From Nocardia blacklockiae (GTDB lineage: Bacteria; Actinomycetota; Actinomycetes; Mycobacteriales; Mycobacteriaceae): DNA of 64,000 bases. The stretch spans positions 62,001 to 126,000 of the forward strand of contig NZ_JADLRJ010000014.1 in the NCBI RefSeq assembly GCF_015477355.1. Reading direction: 5' to 3'. Shown here in pieces: positions 34,973 through 44,180 of the stretch. Made by a program: the position numbers and the translations under genes. The notes below the pieces were generated by a model. The model did no database searches. It was not told the origin of the DNA and was given only the letters and a program-made list of their open reading frames with translations. Numbering within the stretch: the stretch's first letter is position 1; each line of letters begins with the position of its first letter.

Positions 34973-37164
34973 CCGCGGCGGCCGACGCGGGCGTGCCGGT
35001 GACCGCGGCGGCCGACCGTCCCGCGCCGGTTCCGTTACGCGGCCCGGCGACCGCTCGATGGTTCACGCGCACAACGATTGTCGCCGTGTCGCTGTGGGTT
35101 GTCGCCGCGGTCGCCCCGGCGCTGCTGGGCCTGGCGAATCCGTGGCGTGCGTTCGGCGCCGGGCTGATCGTCCCCGGCGCGGGGTTGATCGTCGCGATAC
35201 CGCCGCTGCATCACGGGTTCGGTCCCGCCATGATCGTCGGGCACACGGTACTCGTCGTCGTGGAGGCCGGCCTGCTCGCGTGGGCGCTGCGCCGCTACCG
35301 CGTCGCGGTAGGCCTCGCGATCGTCGCGGTGGCCGCGCTGCTGGCCGCGGGAATCGTCTACGCACCGGCCGCCGTGGTCGTCGCCGGTCATGTGGTCGCG
35401 TTCGCCGGTGTGCTCGGCGCCGCGGGCTGGGCGTACATGTTCCGGTGCATCGCGCGCTCGGATTACGTGACGCTGCCCGTGATCGTGCTCGCGGCCGCGG
35501 CGGCCGGTGCGGCGCTGGCCTCCTCGCACGGCGGCATGCCCGGTCCGCTGGCCTGGTTCTCCTGGGCCGCACTGGGTGTCGCGGTCGGGGCGACGGCCGC
35601 GGGGCTCGTCCGGGAGCGGGTCCGCCACCGCGCCGCGCGCCGGGTCGGCGCCGAGCGCGCGGAGTATCTCGACCGGCAGCGCGGCGCGGCGCGCACCAAC
35701 CGGGTTCCGTTGCGCCCCAGCGCCGATACCCCGCCGGTGACCGAGGCCGATACCGACCAGCTCGCTCTGGCCCGTCACCTGATCGGTATCGCCCTGCAAC
35801 CCGCCGACGAGTGGGACGCCTTCGACGCCGAGGGCCCAGGTCCCTTGCAGCAGTACCGATATCAGCTCAACGCGCTCGGCTGGGCGCTGTCGATGTACTC
35901 CTACTCCCACACCCCCGCGCTGCGCGGACCGCTGCACGCCGCCCAGCGCGCCCTGTTCGATCGGATGCAGGATCCGCGCGTCTGGGGCTACTGGCACTGG
36001 GAGAACCTGTTGGGCAACTGGGACTTCCGGCACCGCCGCAGCGACCCGATCGACGTGCGCCAGAACATCATGTTCACCGGCTACCTGAATCTCCAGCTGG
36101 GCCTGTTCGAGCAGGCCACCGGCGACCGCCGCTACCGGGCGCCGGGCGCGCTGGAGTTCCGGTGGTCCCCGGATCGCGCCTACCGGTACGGGCACGAGGA
36201 GATCAACGCGATCGTCGTGCGCAACTTCGACGGCGAGCTGTGCCTGTGGCCGTGCGAGCCGCTGCCGATCGGCCGCGGCCGCACCCGGGGCCTGGTGTTC
36301 CCGTACTGCAACGCGGTCAGCGCGGCCGGACTCGCCGTCATGGACGCCCTGCGCGGCACCGGCCACGCGGCCGAACTCGCGCCCCGCCTGCGGCACGCCC
36401 TCGACACCGAATTCACCGCCGCGGACGGCGATCTCGTGACCTTCCTCGTCTCCGGCTTGGGCCTGACCGCCCGCGGCTTCCGAGGACCCACCACGACCGC
36501 GGGCATCTCGGCGTTCCTCGCCCCGCTGCTCCCCGAATTGGGCTGGCGCGCTTGGGAAATCCTGCGCCGCGACTGGCTCGAGACCGGCGTCTACCTGCAC
36601 CCCGGATCCGCGGGCACCGAGTCCCCGACCGCCGAGGACTGGGGTTCGCGCGCCGCCACCAACGCCGAGCCGCTGGCCGCCGCCATGCTGCTGGCCCAGG
36701 AGCGCGGCGAACACGAGTGGCACGCCACGCTGTGGCGAACGGCACGCGACCAGCTCGGCTTCGCCGAGAACGGAAACGGCTCGGGCGCAAGGCGATTCGA
36801 GTCCGCGTCGGTCCACGCGAACGGCATGCTCGGCCTCGGCGGCCTCGGGCGGCCCTTCGCGCTGACCGACATGATGTCGCGACCGCGCCCCCCGGCCTGG
36901 GACAGCGGGCCGCGCCTCGCGGAGGTGCCGCACCCGGATGTGCTGGTGGCCAAGGCCGTCACCGACGGCGCCGCCCTGGACCTCGTGCTGCGGCCGGGAG
37001 TGCGCCCGGGCCGCTTCGCCCTCGTGCTCGAACAGCTGCGGCCGGGAGCCACCTACGCCGCACACGGCGCCTGCGAACCGCGGCTGCGCGCCGACGACCG
37101 TGGAGTCGCCCACATCGTCGTGGACCTCCGAGACCGGACCGCGATACAAGTGAGGCCCGAATGA
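34969..37164 (+). CDS. Linalool dehydratase/isomerase-like membrane protein
   Basis: 731 residues. The first 250 are hydrophobic, with about six membrane segments. The rest is an all-alpha soluble domain with QYRYQLNALGWALSMY, DPRVWGYWHWENLLGNW, ENIMFTGY-like NIMFTGYLNLQLGLFEQATGD, CLWPCEPLP and VFPYCNAVSAAG. That order and the two cysteine motifs resemble the linalool dehydratase-isomerase fold, whose pocket uses paired cysteines. Substrate is unknown; a terpenoid or other alcohol is possible, but most homologues are uncharacterised. It overlaps the P450 gene by ATGA, so the two probably act in sequence. It may tailor the neighbouring NRPS/PKS product or be independent. Confidence 0.65.
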   Translation: MTAAADAGVPVTAAADRPAPVPLRGPATARWFTRTTIVAVSLWVVAAVAPALLGLANPWRAFGAGLIVPGAGLIVAIPPLHHGFGPAMIVGHTVLVVVEAGLLAWALRRYRVAVGLAIVAVAALLAAGIVYAPAAVVVAGHVVAFAGVLGAAGWAYMFRCIARSDYVTLPVIVLAAAAAGAALASSHGGMPGPLAWFSWAALGVAVGATAAGLVRERVRHRAARRVGAERAEYLDRQRGAARTNRVPLRPSADTPPVTEADTDQLALARHLIGIALQPADEWDAFDAEGPGPLQQYRYQLNALGWALSMYSYSHTPALRGPLHAAQRALFDRMQDPRVWGYWHWENLLGNWDFRHRRSDPIDVRQNIMFTGYLNLQLGLFEQATGDRRYRAPGALEFRWSPDRAYRYGHEEINAIVVRNFDGELCLWPCEPLPIGRGRTRGLVFPYCNAVSAAGLAVMDALRGTGHAAELAPRLRHALDTEFTAADGDLVTFLVSGLGLTARGFRGPTTTAGISAFLAPLLPELGWRAWEILRRDWLETGVYLHPGSAGTESPTAEDWGSRAATNAEPLAAAMLLAQERGEHEWHATLWRTARDQLGFAENGNGSGARRFESASVHANGMLGLGGLGRPFALTDMMSRPRPPAWDSGPRLAEVPHPDVLVAKAVTDGAALDLVLRPGVRPGRFALVLEQLRPGATYAAHGACEPRLRADDRGVAHIVVDLRDRTAIQVRPE

Positions 37165-38411
37165 CCAGTTCCCCCTTCGACTCCGACGTCCCCCGCGTCG
37201 CGCTCTACTCCCCCGCGTTCGCCGCGGACCCGCACGGCCACTACCGCGCGATGCGCGCCGAATACGGCTCGCTGGTGCCGGTGGACCTGGCCCCGGGCGT
37301 GCCCGCCACACTGGTGATCGGCTACCGGACGGCGGTGCGAATCCTGCACGACCCCAACCACTTTCCCGCCGACCCGCGCGCCTGGGAAAAGCACGTCCCC
37401 GCGGACTGCCCGGTCAAGCCGATGCTGGAGTGGCGGCCCAACGCCATCCGCACCACCGGCGCCGAACATCAGCGCTACCGCGAGGCCAACGTGGCGGCCA
37501 TCGCGGCGGTCGATCTGCACCAGCTGCACAGCATCGTCGAGGACATCGCCGTCCCGCTGATCAACGGCTTCTGCGAACGCGGCTCCGCCGACCTGCTCGC
37601 GGAATACGCTACGCCGCTTGCCTTCCAGGTCATCAACACCATGCTGGGATGCCCGCCGGAGATCGGGCAGCGGGTCGCGGCGGGCATCATGGCGATGTTC
37701 GAGGGCAACGACGCCGCCGACGGCAACGCGATGCTGATCGCGGCGCTGACCGAGTTGGTGACCCACAAGCACGAGCAGCCCGGCGACGACATCACCACCC
37801 GGCTCATCGGGCACGCCGCCGGACTGAGCGACCGCGAGGTCGTCGAGCAGCTGGTTCCGCTGTACGGGGCCGGGGTCGAGCCGACGCTCAACCTCATCAC
37901 CAACACCCTGTTGTCGACGCTGGTCGACGAGGGCTTCGCCGGAGACATCCACGGCGGCAGCCTGTCCACGCGCGACGCGCTCGACGAATCGCTCTACAGC
38001 GACCCGCCGATCGCCAACTTCTGCATGACCTACCCGCGCCAGCCGATCCTCATCGACGACGTCTGGCTGCCCGCCCACCAGCCGGTGGTCATCAGCATCG
38101 CCGCGTGCAACAACGACCCGACCATCGGCACCGCCTACCACCCCGGCAATCGCGCGCACCTGGCGTGGGGCGCCGGGCCGCACGCCTGCCCTGCCCGCCA
38201 GGCCGCCTACCTGATCGCCCAGGACGGGGTGGACCAGCTGCTCGACGCCCTGCCCGACATCCGGCTCGCGGGCCCCGCCGGGGCGCTGCAATGGCGGCCG
38301 GGGCCGTTCCACCGCGCGCTGGCGGCCCTGCCGGTCGTGTTCCCGCCGTCGCGGCCGTTCGACCTTCCGCCACAAGCGAATCGGGCCGTGGCGCCGGTCG
38401 CCGCGAACTGA
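37161..38411 (+). CDS. Cytochrome P450 lacking the ExxR motif (CYP157-like)
   Basis: 416 residues. The haem-binding loop is AWGAGPHACPARQAA with the cysteine ligand. The I-helix region reads LYGAGVEPTLNLI instead of AGxxT. Where nearly all P450s have ExxR, this one has DESLYSDPPIANF, so the arginine is absent. Streptomyces CYP157 proteins share this loss (EQSLW in CYP157C1), so it is a subfamily trait, not decay. No ferredoxin gene is adjacent, and electron donors must come from elsewhere. It follows the LDI-like gene with ATGA overlap and ends 15 nt before the convergent LuxR gene. Confidence 0.88.
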   Translation: MTSSPFDSDVPRVALYSPAFAADPHGHYRAMRAEYGSLVPVDLAPGVPATLVIGYRTAVRILHDPNHFPADPRAWEKHVPADCPVKPMLEWRPNAIRTTGAEHQRYREANVAAIAAVDLHQLHSIVEDIAVPLINGFCERGSADLLAEYATPLAFQVINTMLGCPPEIGQRVAAGIMAMFEGNDAADGNAMLIAALTELVTHKHEQPGDDITTRLIGHAAGLSDREVVEQLVPLYGAGVEPTLNLITNTLLSTLVDEGFAGDIHGGSLSTRDALDESLYSDPPIANFCMTYPRQPILIDDVWLPAHQPVVISIAACNNDPTIGTAYHPGNRAHLAWGAGPHACPARQAAYLIAQDGVDQLLDALPDIRLAGPAGALQWRPGPFHRALAALPVVFPPSRPFDLPPQANRAVAPVAAN

Positions 38412-38426
38412 CCCGCGGCGGGGGAA

Positions 38427-40976
38427 TCAGTGCGTGTCGGGCCGCGGCGAGACCGCCTCGGCCTGCTCCCTCGGGACGAACCGGGCGATGTCGGCACGCG
38501 AGGAGATGTGCAGCTTCTGCAGGATCGCGGCCACCTGCGCGTCCACGGTCCGCCGCGACTTGCCGCGCCGCGCGGCGATCTGCGCGTTGGTCCAGCCCGC
38601 GGCGGCCAGCGTGGCGACATGCCGTTCGGCCGTGGTCAATTCGTCCCACCCGGGCCGGCCGTCGTCGCGGACGGCGGGCGGTTCGATCCGCTTCGTGGTC
38701 GGCAGCGTCCCCATGGCGAGTTGCTGAACTTCGTTGCGCGACGGGCGCAATGCCGCGCCCTGCGCCTCCACCGCCGCGTACCGCTGCGCGCCGAGCACCT
38801 TCTCGGCCGTGCGGGTCGCCTCCGCCGCGAGATCCGCGAACGGACCCAGCTGCCGGATGTCGACGCCGAGCCCGGCCCGCAAGCGCCGGGTGCCGCCGGC
38901 CAGCAGCGCGATCTCGGTCGCGGCGGCGGTCACCGCCGAGCGGTCGCCCCGGCCGCCCGCCGCGTCGGTGATGATCCGCGCCAGCGACCAGGTGCGGAAT
39001 TCGACCGCCCACAGCGCACCCCACTGCTCGCGGGTGGGCACCAGGTAGGCCAGCACCGAACGCTGGATCTCCAGGGCCTCCGCGGGCCGGCCGAGCCGGG
39101 TCAGCGCGATCGACCAGGTCAGTTCCGCCCAGGCCCGGGTCCACGACACGCCCGCGGCCGTGGTGCGATCCAGGTAGGCACGGGCCAGGTCGCGCGCCTG
39201 CTCGGCGGGCCCGAGCAGTCCGGCGGCCAGCGCCGCGAACTGCTCGCTCGGCACCGAGCCCGAGACGTTGCCGTCGCGATCGAACTTCTCCTGCGCGCGT
39301 TGCAGCACCGCGACGGCCGCCGGATCCTTGCGGGCCACCATGAGTTCGACGCCGAAAGCGAAGTCGACCACGGCGGGCAGGCCGAGGTCGCGTTCGGGCG
39401 CGGCCCGCCAGTCGGGGTCGACGCCGGGCAGCGCCGCCTCGACGCATTCCGCGAGCAGCCGCTCGGCATCGTCGATCGCGCCCTGGCACAACATGATCCA
39501 GACCAGCAGCGCCATCGCCGTCACCCGCAGTTCCGCGGGCAGAGGGGACAGCACGCGGGTGGCGTCGAGGGCGCGCTCGGTCCACAGCCGCATCTCGCGG
39601 AACGAGCCCTTGACGAACGGCAGGCGCAGAACCAGCAGTCCCACACAGATTTCCAGGCCGCGAATCGCGCGGTCGCCGCCCGGGACCAGGCTGCGCTCGA
39701 TCGCGGTGACGATGTTGTTCCACGCGCCCATGGCCCAGTCGATGAGGTCTTCCTCCGCCGGGCCGAAGTAGTTCGCCGCCGCGTACTGGATCCGGTCGCG
39801 GTAGTAGCGGCAGTGGCGCTCGGCCAGTTCGGCCTCCTCGTCGACGCCCGGCGCGGAACGCTCGGCCAGTCGCTGCTGGGCGTAGACGCGCAGGGTCTCG
39901 GTCAGCGAGTAGCGCACCGCGGTCTTGGTCAGGTGCCGCGACACCAGCGACTGGTCCGCCAGTCGCTCCAGCAGGTGCTCGATCTCCGTTTCGGCCAGAG
40001 TCGTTGCGCCGGAAGGACTGTCGCCGGAGTCGGCGCAGATCGCGCGGATCGCCGCCAGATCGGCGCCGACGGGCAGCGAGCCCGCGTCGCCGCCGGTGTC
40101 GTAGCCGCCGGCGAATACCGACATCCGGTCGAAGAGCAGCTTTTCCTTGTCCCCGCACAGGTCGTAGGACCACCCGATGACGTCGGTGATGCTGCGATGG
40201 CGGTCGTCCCCGCCCAGCGTCGGCCCCGGCGACCAGCCCAGCCGGCGGTCGCTGGACAGGTCGCCGCCGAGTTGCCGCGCGATCATCGCCAGCGGCTGGC
40301 GGACCAGCCGCCCGGCCGCCAAGCGGATGAACAGCGGGTGATAGTCCATGTGCCGGCAGATCCGGGCGGCCATCGCGGTCTCGTCCGCGCCGGAGATCGG
40401 ATGACCGGCCAGTTCGGCGCGGTAGCGGAACAGCTCCAGCGCCTGGCGCGGCGACAGCGGCGGCACCGAGAACCGATACTCGTCGACCCAGCCGATGGCC
40501 TCGCGACTGGTCGCCACCACGCACAATCCGGGCACGGCGTCGAGCAGCCGGGCCAGCATGGCGCCGACCGCGGGCAGCACGTGCTCGCAGTTGTCGGCGA
40601 TCAGCACGGTCTGCACCGGCTTGCCCCGGGCGTCGGTGCGGTGCAGCGCGCTGACCAGCGCCTCCCACCCCGACCGTCCGGAATAGTCGGTCGCCACCAC
40701 GGACCGGGTGGTCTCCTCGGTGACGACCTCGACACTGCTGTCGGCGGCCAGCCGCGCGAGCCGGACCCAGTGCACGGGCGTCTGCCGCGCACCCTGTAAC
40801 TGCTGGGCGACCTTCGACGCCAGCCGCGTCTTGCCGATCCCGCCGGGACCGATCACCGTCACCAGTCGCGCATGGCGCAGCAGCAGCGTGACGATCGCGT
40901 CCAACTCATGCTCGCGGCCGACGAAATCGTCCGAAATCGCCGCCGCGCTGTGCTCGTCCCGAGACCCCGTGGACAT
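38427..40976 (-). CDS. Large ATP-binding LuxR-family transcriptional regulator
   Basis: 849 residues. The N terminus has an AAA/NB-ARC type ATPase: VGREHELDAIV, Walker A VTVIGPGGIGKTRLA, and VLIADNCEHVL as the Walker B/sensor region. A long alpha-helical repeat region (about 330-740) follows. The C terminus carries a NarL/LuxR helix-turn-helix (LTTAERHVATLAAAGWTNAQIA). This layout is that of signal-gated activators next to antibiotic clusters, so it is a candidate pathway regulator of the adjacent NRPS/PKS operon. I chose the ATG at 40976 because the domain begins just after it; no strong ribosome binding site is visible, and the frame is open to 41159. Confidence 0.9.
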   Translation of the reverse strand: MSTGSRDEHSAAAISDDFVGREHELDAIVTLLLRHARLVTVIGPGGIGKTRLASKVAQQLQGARQTPVHWVRLARLAADSSVEVVTEETTRSVVATDYSGRSGWEALVSALHRTDARGKPVQTVLIADNCEHVLPAVGAMLARLLDAVPGLCVVATSREAIGWVDEYRFSVPPLSPRQALELFRYRAELAGHPISGADETAMAARICRHMDYHPLFIRLAAGRLVRQPLAMIARQLGGDLSSDRRLGWSPGPTLGGDDRHRSITDVIGWSYDLCGDKEKLLFDRMSVFAGGYDTGGDAGSLPVGADLAAIRAICADSGDSPSGATTLAETEIEHLLERLADQSLVSRHLTKTAVRYSLTETLRVYAQQRLAERSAPGVDEEAELAERHCRYYRDRIQYAAANYFGPAEEDLIDWAMGAWNNIVTAIERSLVPGGDRAIRGLEICVGLLVLRLPFVKGSFREMRLWTERALDATRVLSPLPAELRVTAMALLVWIMLCQGAIDDAERLLAECVEAALPGVDPDWRAAPERDLGLPAVVDFAFGVELMVARKDPAAVAVLQRAQEKFDRDGNVSGSVPSEQFAALAAGLLGPAEQARDLARAYLDRTTAAGVSWTRAWAELTWSIALTRLGRPAEALEIQRSVLAYLVPTREQWGALWAVEFRTWSLARIITDAAGGRGDRSAVTAAATEIALLAGGTRRLRAGLGVDIRQLGPFADLAAEATRTAEKVLGAQRYAAVEAQGAALRPSRNEVQQLAMGTLPTTKRIEPPAVRDDGRPGWDELTTAERHVATLAAAGWTNAQIAARRGKSRRTVDAQVAAILQKLHISSRADIARFVPREQAEAVSPRPDTH

Positions 40977-41102
40977 GCGAAGCACAATATCGGCCCGCCG
41001 CGTCGGTGGTGCGCGAACCGGCAGCGAGTCGCCGAGGTCACGGCACCGAACCCGGCACAGCGCCCGCCCGCGACGCCGATCCGAACCGGCCGGAAACAGC
41101 GA

Positions 41103-41133
41103 ATCGCCGCCGGACCAGAAGTCCGGCGGCGAT
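41103..41133. terminator. Strong hairpin terminator between the hydrolase and LuxR genes
   Basis: ATCGCCGCCGGAC-cagaa-GTCCGGCGGCGAT, a perfect 13-bp GC-rich stem with a 5-nt loop. It lies in the 331-nt spacer downstream of the minus-strand serine hydrolase and upstream of the LuxR gene. It has no U-tract, as is common in actinomycetes. It should stop readthrough into the regulator. The rest of the spacer shows no coding frame I trust. Confidence 0.75.
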
Positions 41134-41307
41134 CGCGCTGGGAAGCCGACGTCCAACAAGCGCCTCTCGGCGAGTGGTCGCTCGTAGCGACTGATGGGGT
41201 GCGGCCCGGGGCTGTCCGGACGCCGACAGCTTCTTCAACGGCGGCACCGGGCGGACCATTCCGCTCGCCGGTGTGACGCGCCCCACCCGTCCCCGGCACG
41301 CCTCGGA

Positions 41308-42582
41308 TCAGCCGAGCGCCCGGTGGGCGGCGGCCCGGAAATCAGTGTGTACCTGCGGAATCTGCGGTGTGTCGAAAAGGCGCTGGGTCAGCACGAGGAC
41401 GGTGAGGTCGCGACCGGGGTCCGCGAGCCACGAGGTGCCGAAGCCGCCGTCCCAGCCGTAGGAGCCGTCGGCGGCGACCGACACGCCGTATCCCCAGGAG
41501 TTGTCGACGAAGAAGCCCGGGGCCAGCCCGCCGTGCGACCGCTGTTCCGGCGTCAATTGCCCCGTGGTCATGGCGCGGACCGACGCGGCCGACAGCACGG
41601 GCGCGCCGCCGCGCAACAGCATGCGGGAGAAGGCGAGCAGGTCGTCGGCCGTCGACACCAGTCCCGCCGCGCCGTCGGCGAAGGCCGGGGGCCGCGACCA
41701 CGCCCCGTCCGGCGGGTCCGCCACCTCGAGTCCCTGCGGCGTGGCCCGGTAGGCCGTGGCCAGACGGCTGCTGTCCGGGGCGTGGAAACCCGTGTCGCGC
41801 ATGCCGAGCGGCTCGAACACCCGCTCCCGCAGCACCTCGGCCAGGGGCTTCCCGGCCGCCCGGGCCAGCAGCACGCCCAGGATCGAGGAGCCGGTGCTGT
41901 AGAGCCATCGCTCCCCCGGCTGCGCCAGCAGCGGCAGGCGGCCGAGCGCCGCGATCCAGGTGTCGGGGTCGGGCTGCACCGCAGGGTCGGGCGGGCCGAG
42001 GGTCGCCAGGTGCGCCCGGTCGGCGGCGGTGACGATCGGCCACGGCGACGCGGCGGTCATCATCTCCCCGGCCGCGCCGAAACCGCAGGTGAAGGTGAGC
42101 AGGTCGCGGATGGTCGGCGGCCGGTGCGCGGGCACGGTGTCGTCGAGCGGCCCGTCCATCCTGCGCAGCACCCGCCGGTCGCGCAGTTCCGGCAGCAGGC
42201 GGTCGACCGGTTCGGCCAGGTCGAACAGTCCGTCCTCGGCGGCGGCGAGGGTCGCCACGGCGGTGATCGGCTTGGTCGTCGAGGTGATCCGGAACAGCGA
42301 ATCACGCTGCACCGCAGGCCCGTTCAGCGTCAGGACGCCCGCCGTCTCGACGTGCACCTCGTCACCGCAGGCGATCAGCGCGACCAGGCCCGGCACCAGC
42401 GTGGGTCCCGTGTGCCGCAGCGCGATGTCGTGGCAGGCGCGCAGTCCGTCGGGATGCAGCCGCGGCGTACCGCTGGGCGCGCTCACCGCACACCCCGCCA
42501 GTGCCGCGAGCCCGCCGAGTCCGATGCTCCGCAGCGCCCGCCGCCGGGACAACCTGGTTGTCGCCCTTGATATCTCCCGCAC
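41308..42582 (-). CDS. Serine hydrolase of the beta-lactamase/EstB family, Tat-type lipoprotein
   Basis: 424 residues from the GTG at 42582. The N terminus has RLSRRRALRSIGLGGLAALAGC, a twin-arginine-like region with a lipobox cysteine, so the protein is probably exported and lipid-anchored. The active-site motif is SLFRITSTTKP (SxxK), and YSTGS stands where class C beta-lactamases have YxN, which is typical of esterase/transesterase members. GWDGGFGTSW is the likely third box. Such proteins hydrolyse esters or peptides more often than beta-lactams. A longer frame to 42645 exists but overlaps the RibD-like gene by 53 nt; from 42582 the spacing is 10 nt. Confidence 0.85.
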   Translation of the reverse strand: MREISRATTRLSRRRALRSIGLGGLAALAGCAVSAPSGTPRLHPDGLRACHDIALRHTGPTLVPGLVALIACGDEVHVETAGVLTLNGPAVQRDSLFRITSTTKPITAVATLAAAEDGLFDLAEPVDRLLPELRDRRVLRRMDGPLDDTVPAHRPPTIRDLLTFTCGFGAAGEMMTAASPWPIVTAADRAHLATLGPPDPAVQPDPDTWIAALGRLPLLAQPGERWLYSTGSSILGVLLARAAGKPLAEVLRERVFEPLGMRDTGFHAPDSSRLATAYRATPQGLEVADPPDGAWSRPPAFADGAAGLVSTADDLLAFSRMLLRGGAPVLSAASVRAMTTGQLTPEQRSHGGLAPGFFVDNSWGYGVSVAADGSYGWDGGFGTSWLADPGRDLTVLVLTQRLFDTPQIPQVHTDFRAAAHRALG

Positions 42583-42592
42583 CGCGCGACTC

Positions 42593-43138
42593 TCATCGGC
42601 TCGCGACGTCGGCGGCGAGGGTGTAGGTGTGTTCCACCGACCCATCTTCCAACGTCCGCGTCGATTCCAGGCGCAGATACTGCGACGGGCTGCCGGCGGG
42701 GGTCAGGCGCATGCCGTCACCGAGCAGGACCGGCAGCAGCACGACGCCGAGACTGTCGAGGGCGTGGATGCGCCGGAACGCCTCGATGGTCTGCTGCCCG
42801 CCGACCAGGTGCACGTCACCCTCGAAGTCCGCGTCGCGCATCGCCTCCAGCAGCTTCTCCGGACTCGGCGCGGACACCACGTCCTCGGGTGTCCCGGGCG
42901 GCAGCGGCCGGGTGGTCAGCACGAACACCCGCAGGCCGGGCCACGGCCAGTGCGGCGCGCCCACGGCGGGCTCGAAGGTGTTGCGGCCCATGACCACAGC
43001 GCCGCAGCCGGCGATGAATTCGGGCAGGCCGTGCGACTGCCCGCGGTCGAAGGTCGGCATCGACAACACGGCCGGGAGTCCGTCGGGCGAGGTGATGAAT
43101 CCGTCGACGCTGACACCGATGTGGGTCTTGATCCTCAT
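42593..43138 (-). CDS. RibD C-terminal/dihydrofolate reductase-like protein
   Basis: 181 residues. MRIKTHIGVSVDGFITSPDG is the nucleotide-binding start of the family, VVMGRNTFEPAVG and FVLTTRPLPPGT follow, and EGDVHLVGGQQTIEAFRRI is the second cofactor segment. These small NADPH-dependent reductases are related to the riboflavin reductase domain, but most stand-alone members have unknown substrates. The ATG at 43138 has AGGAG at good spacing. It is divergent from the LysR gene across a 127-nt spacer and is followed by the serine hydrolase, so both may be LysR targets. Confidence 0.88.
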   Translation of the reverse strand: MRIKTHIGVSVDGFITSPDGLPAVLSMPTFDRGQSHGLPEFIAGCGAVVMGRNTFEPAVGAPHWPWPGLRVFVLTTRPLPPGTPEDVVSAPSPEKLLEAMRDADFEGDVHLVGGQQTIEAFRRIHALDSLGVVLLPVLLGDGMRLTPAGSPSQYLRLESTRTLEDGSVEHTYTLAADVASR

Positions 43139-43265
43139 GTGCGCTCCTGAGAGGTTCTGCGAAACTGGACTCAGCTTCGACCGGGCGTCGTGCCTGATCA
43201 ACGGCGAACTACGCACACCAGCCATTAGCGCGACTTATCAATACCGCAGTGCCTACCATGCCTCC

Positions 43266-44180
43266 ATGGAGTTGCGCGAGGCGGAGATCTTCCTGGTGCT
43301 GGCCGAGGAGCTGCACTTCGGGCGCACCGCGCAGCGGCTGTACCTGACCCAGCCGCGGGTCAGCCAGACCATCCGCGCGCTCGAGGAGCGCATCGGCGGC
43401 AAGCTGTTCGAACGCAGCAGCCGCAGCGTGCGGCTCACCGCGCTCGGCGAACGCCTACGCGACGAGCTGCGTCCCGCGCACGACCAGTTCCGCCGCGCGA
43501 TCGCCACGGTCACCGAATTGGCCCGCGGCGTCAGCGGCGACCTGCGGGTCTGCGTCGCCAGCTATGCGATGGCGGGACCGTCGTTCACCGCGATCGTGCG
43601 CGAGTTCCAGCGCAGGTACCCGGACTGCCGGCTCACCGTGACCGAGGAGTTCCCCGGCGAGTTCTCCCGGCTCCGCACCGGCGTCTACCACCTCATGTGC
43701 CACCGGCTGCCGATCACCGACCCCGATCTGACCGTCGGCCCGATCCTGAGCCGGGAGCCGAGCATCCTGCTGGTGCAGGCCGGTCAGCCGCTGGCGCGGC
43801 GGGGTCACGCGACGCTCGAGGATCTCGGCGACAACGCGGTCATTCCGCGCGGCAATATCCCGGAAGCCTTGTACGACAGGTTCTTTCCGGTCGTCACACC
43901 TTCGGGCCGGCCGATCCGGCGAGGGTCGCCGATCGCGACCACCACCGACATCCTGCATCGCATCGCGAGCGGCGAGGTGGTCCATCCCACCTCGGCGTCG
44001 TTCGTGCACTACTACCACCATCCCGAGGTGACACACGTTCCGCTGCAAGGCAACCCGCCGGTGGAGGGCGCGCTGGTGTGGGTCGCCGCGATGGAGAACG
44101 CGGCGATCCGGGCCTTCGCGGCCGTGGCGGCGGAGGTGGTCGCCCGCGGTTGCGGCGCGGCTCCTCACGAGGGGAAGTGA
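43266..44180 (+). CDS. LysR-family transcriptional regulator
   Basis: 304 residues with the N-terminal winged helix: MELREAEIFLVLAEELHFGRTAQRLYLTQPRVSQTIRALEERIGGKLFER, ending in the usual dimerisation helix. The remainder is a periplasmic-binding-type effector domain. LysR proteins commonly control a divergent gene, here the RibD-like reductase and the downstream serine hydrolase, and bind in the shared spacer 43139-43265. I could not pick out a convincing T-N11-A box there. The gene end overlaps the convergent LysM gene by 16 nt. Confidence 0.92.
   Translation: MELREAEIFLVLAEELHFGRTAQRLYLTQPRVSQTIRALEERIGGKLFERSSRSVRLTALGERLRDELRPAHDQFRRAIATVTELARGVSGDLRVCVASYAMAGPSFTAIVREFQRRYPDCRLTVTEEFPGEFSRLRTGVYHLMCHRLPITDPDLTVGPILSREPSILLVQAGQPLARRGHATLEDLGDNAVIPRGNIPEALYDRFFPVVTPSGRPIRRGSPIATTTDILHRIASGEVVHPTSASFVHYYHHPEVTHVPLQGNPPVEGALVWVAAMENAAIRAFAAVAAEVVARGCGAAPHEGK

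Noticed and set aside
41308-42645. Beta-lactam resistance role for the serine hydrolase
   Set aside because: SxxK is present, but the YxN position is YST and the context is a RibD-like reductase with LysR. An esterase or peptidase role is at least as likely.
43139-43265. A LysR T-N11-A operator in the divergent spacer
   Set aside because: Several weak partial dyads fit equally well; none stands out enough to report as a feature.
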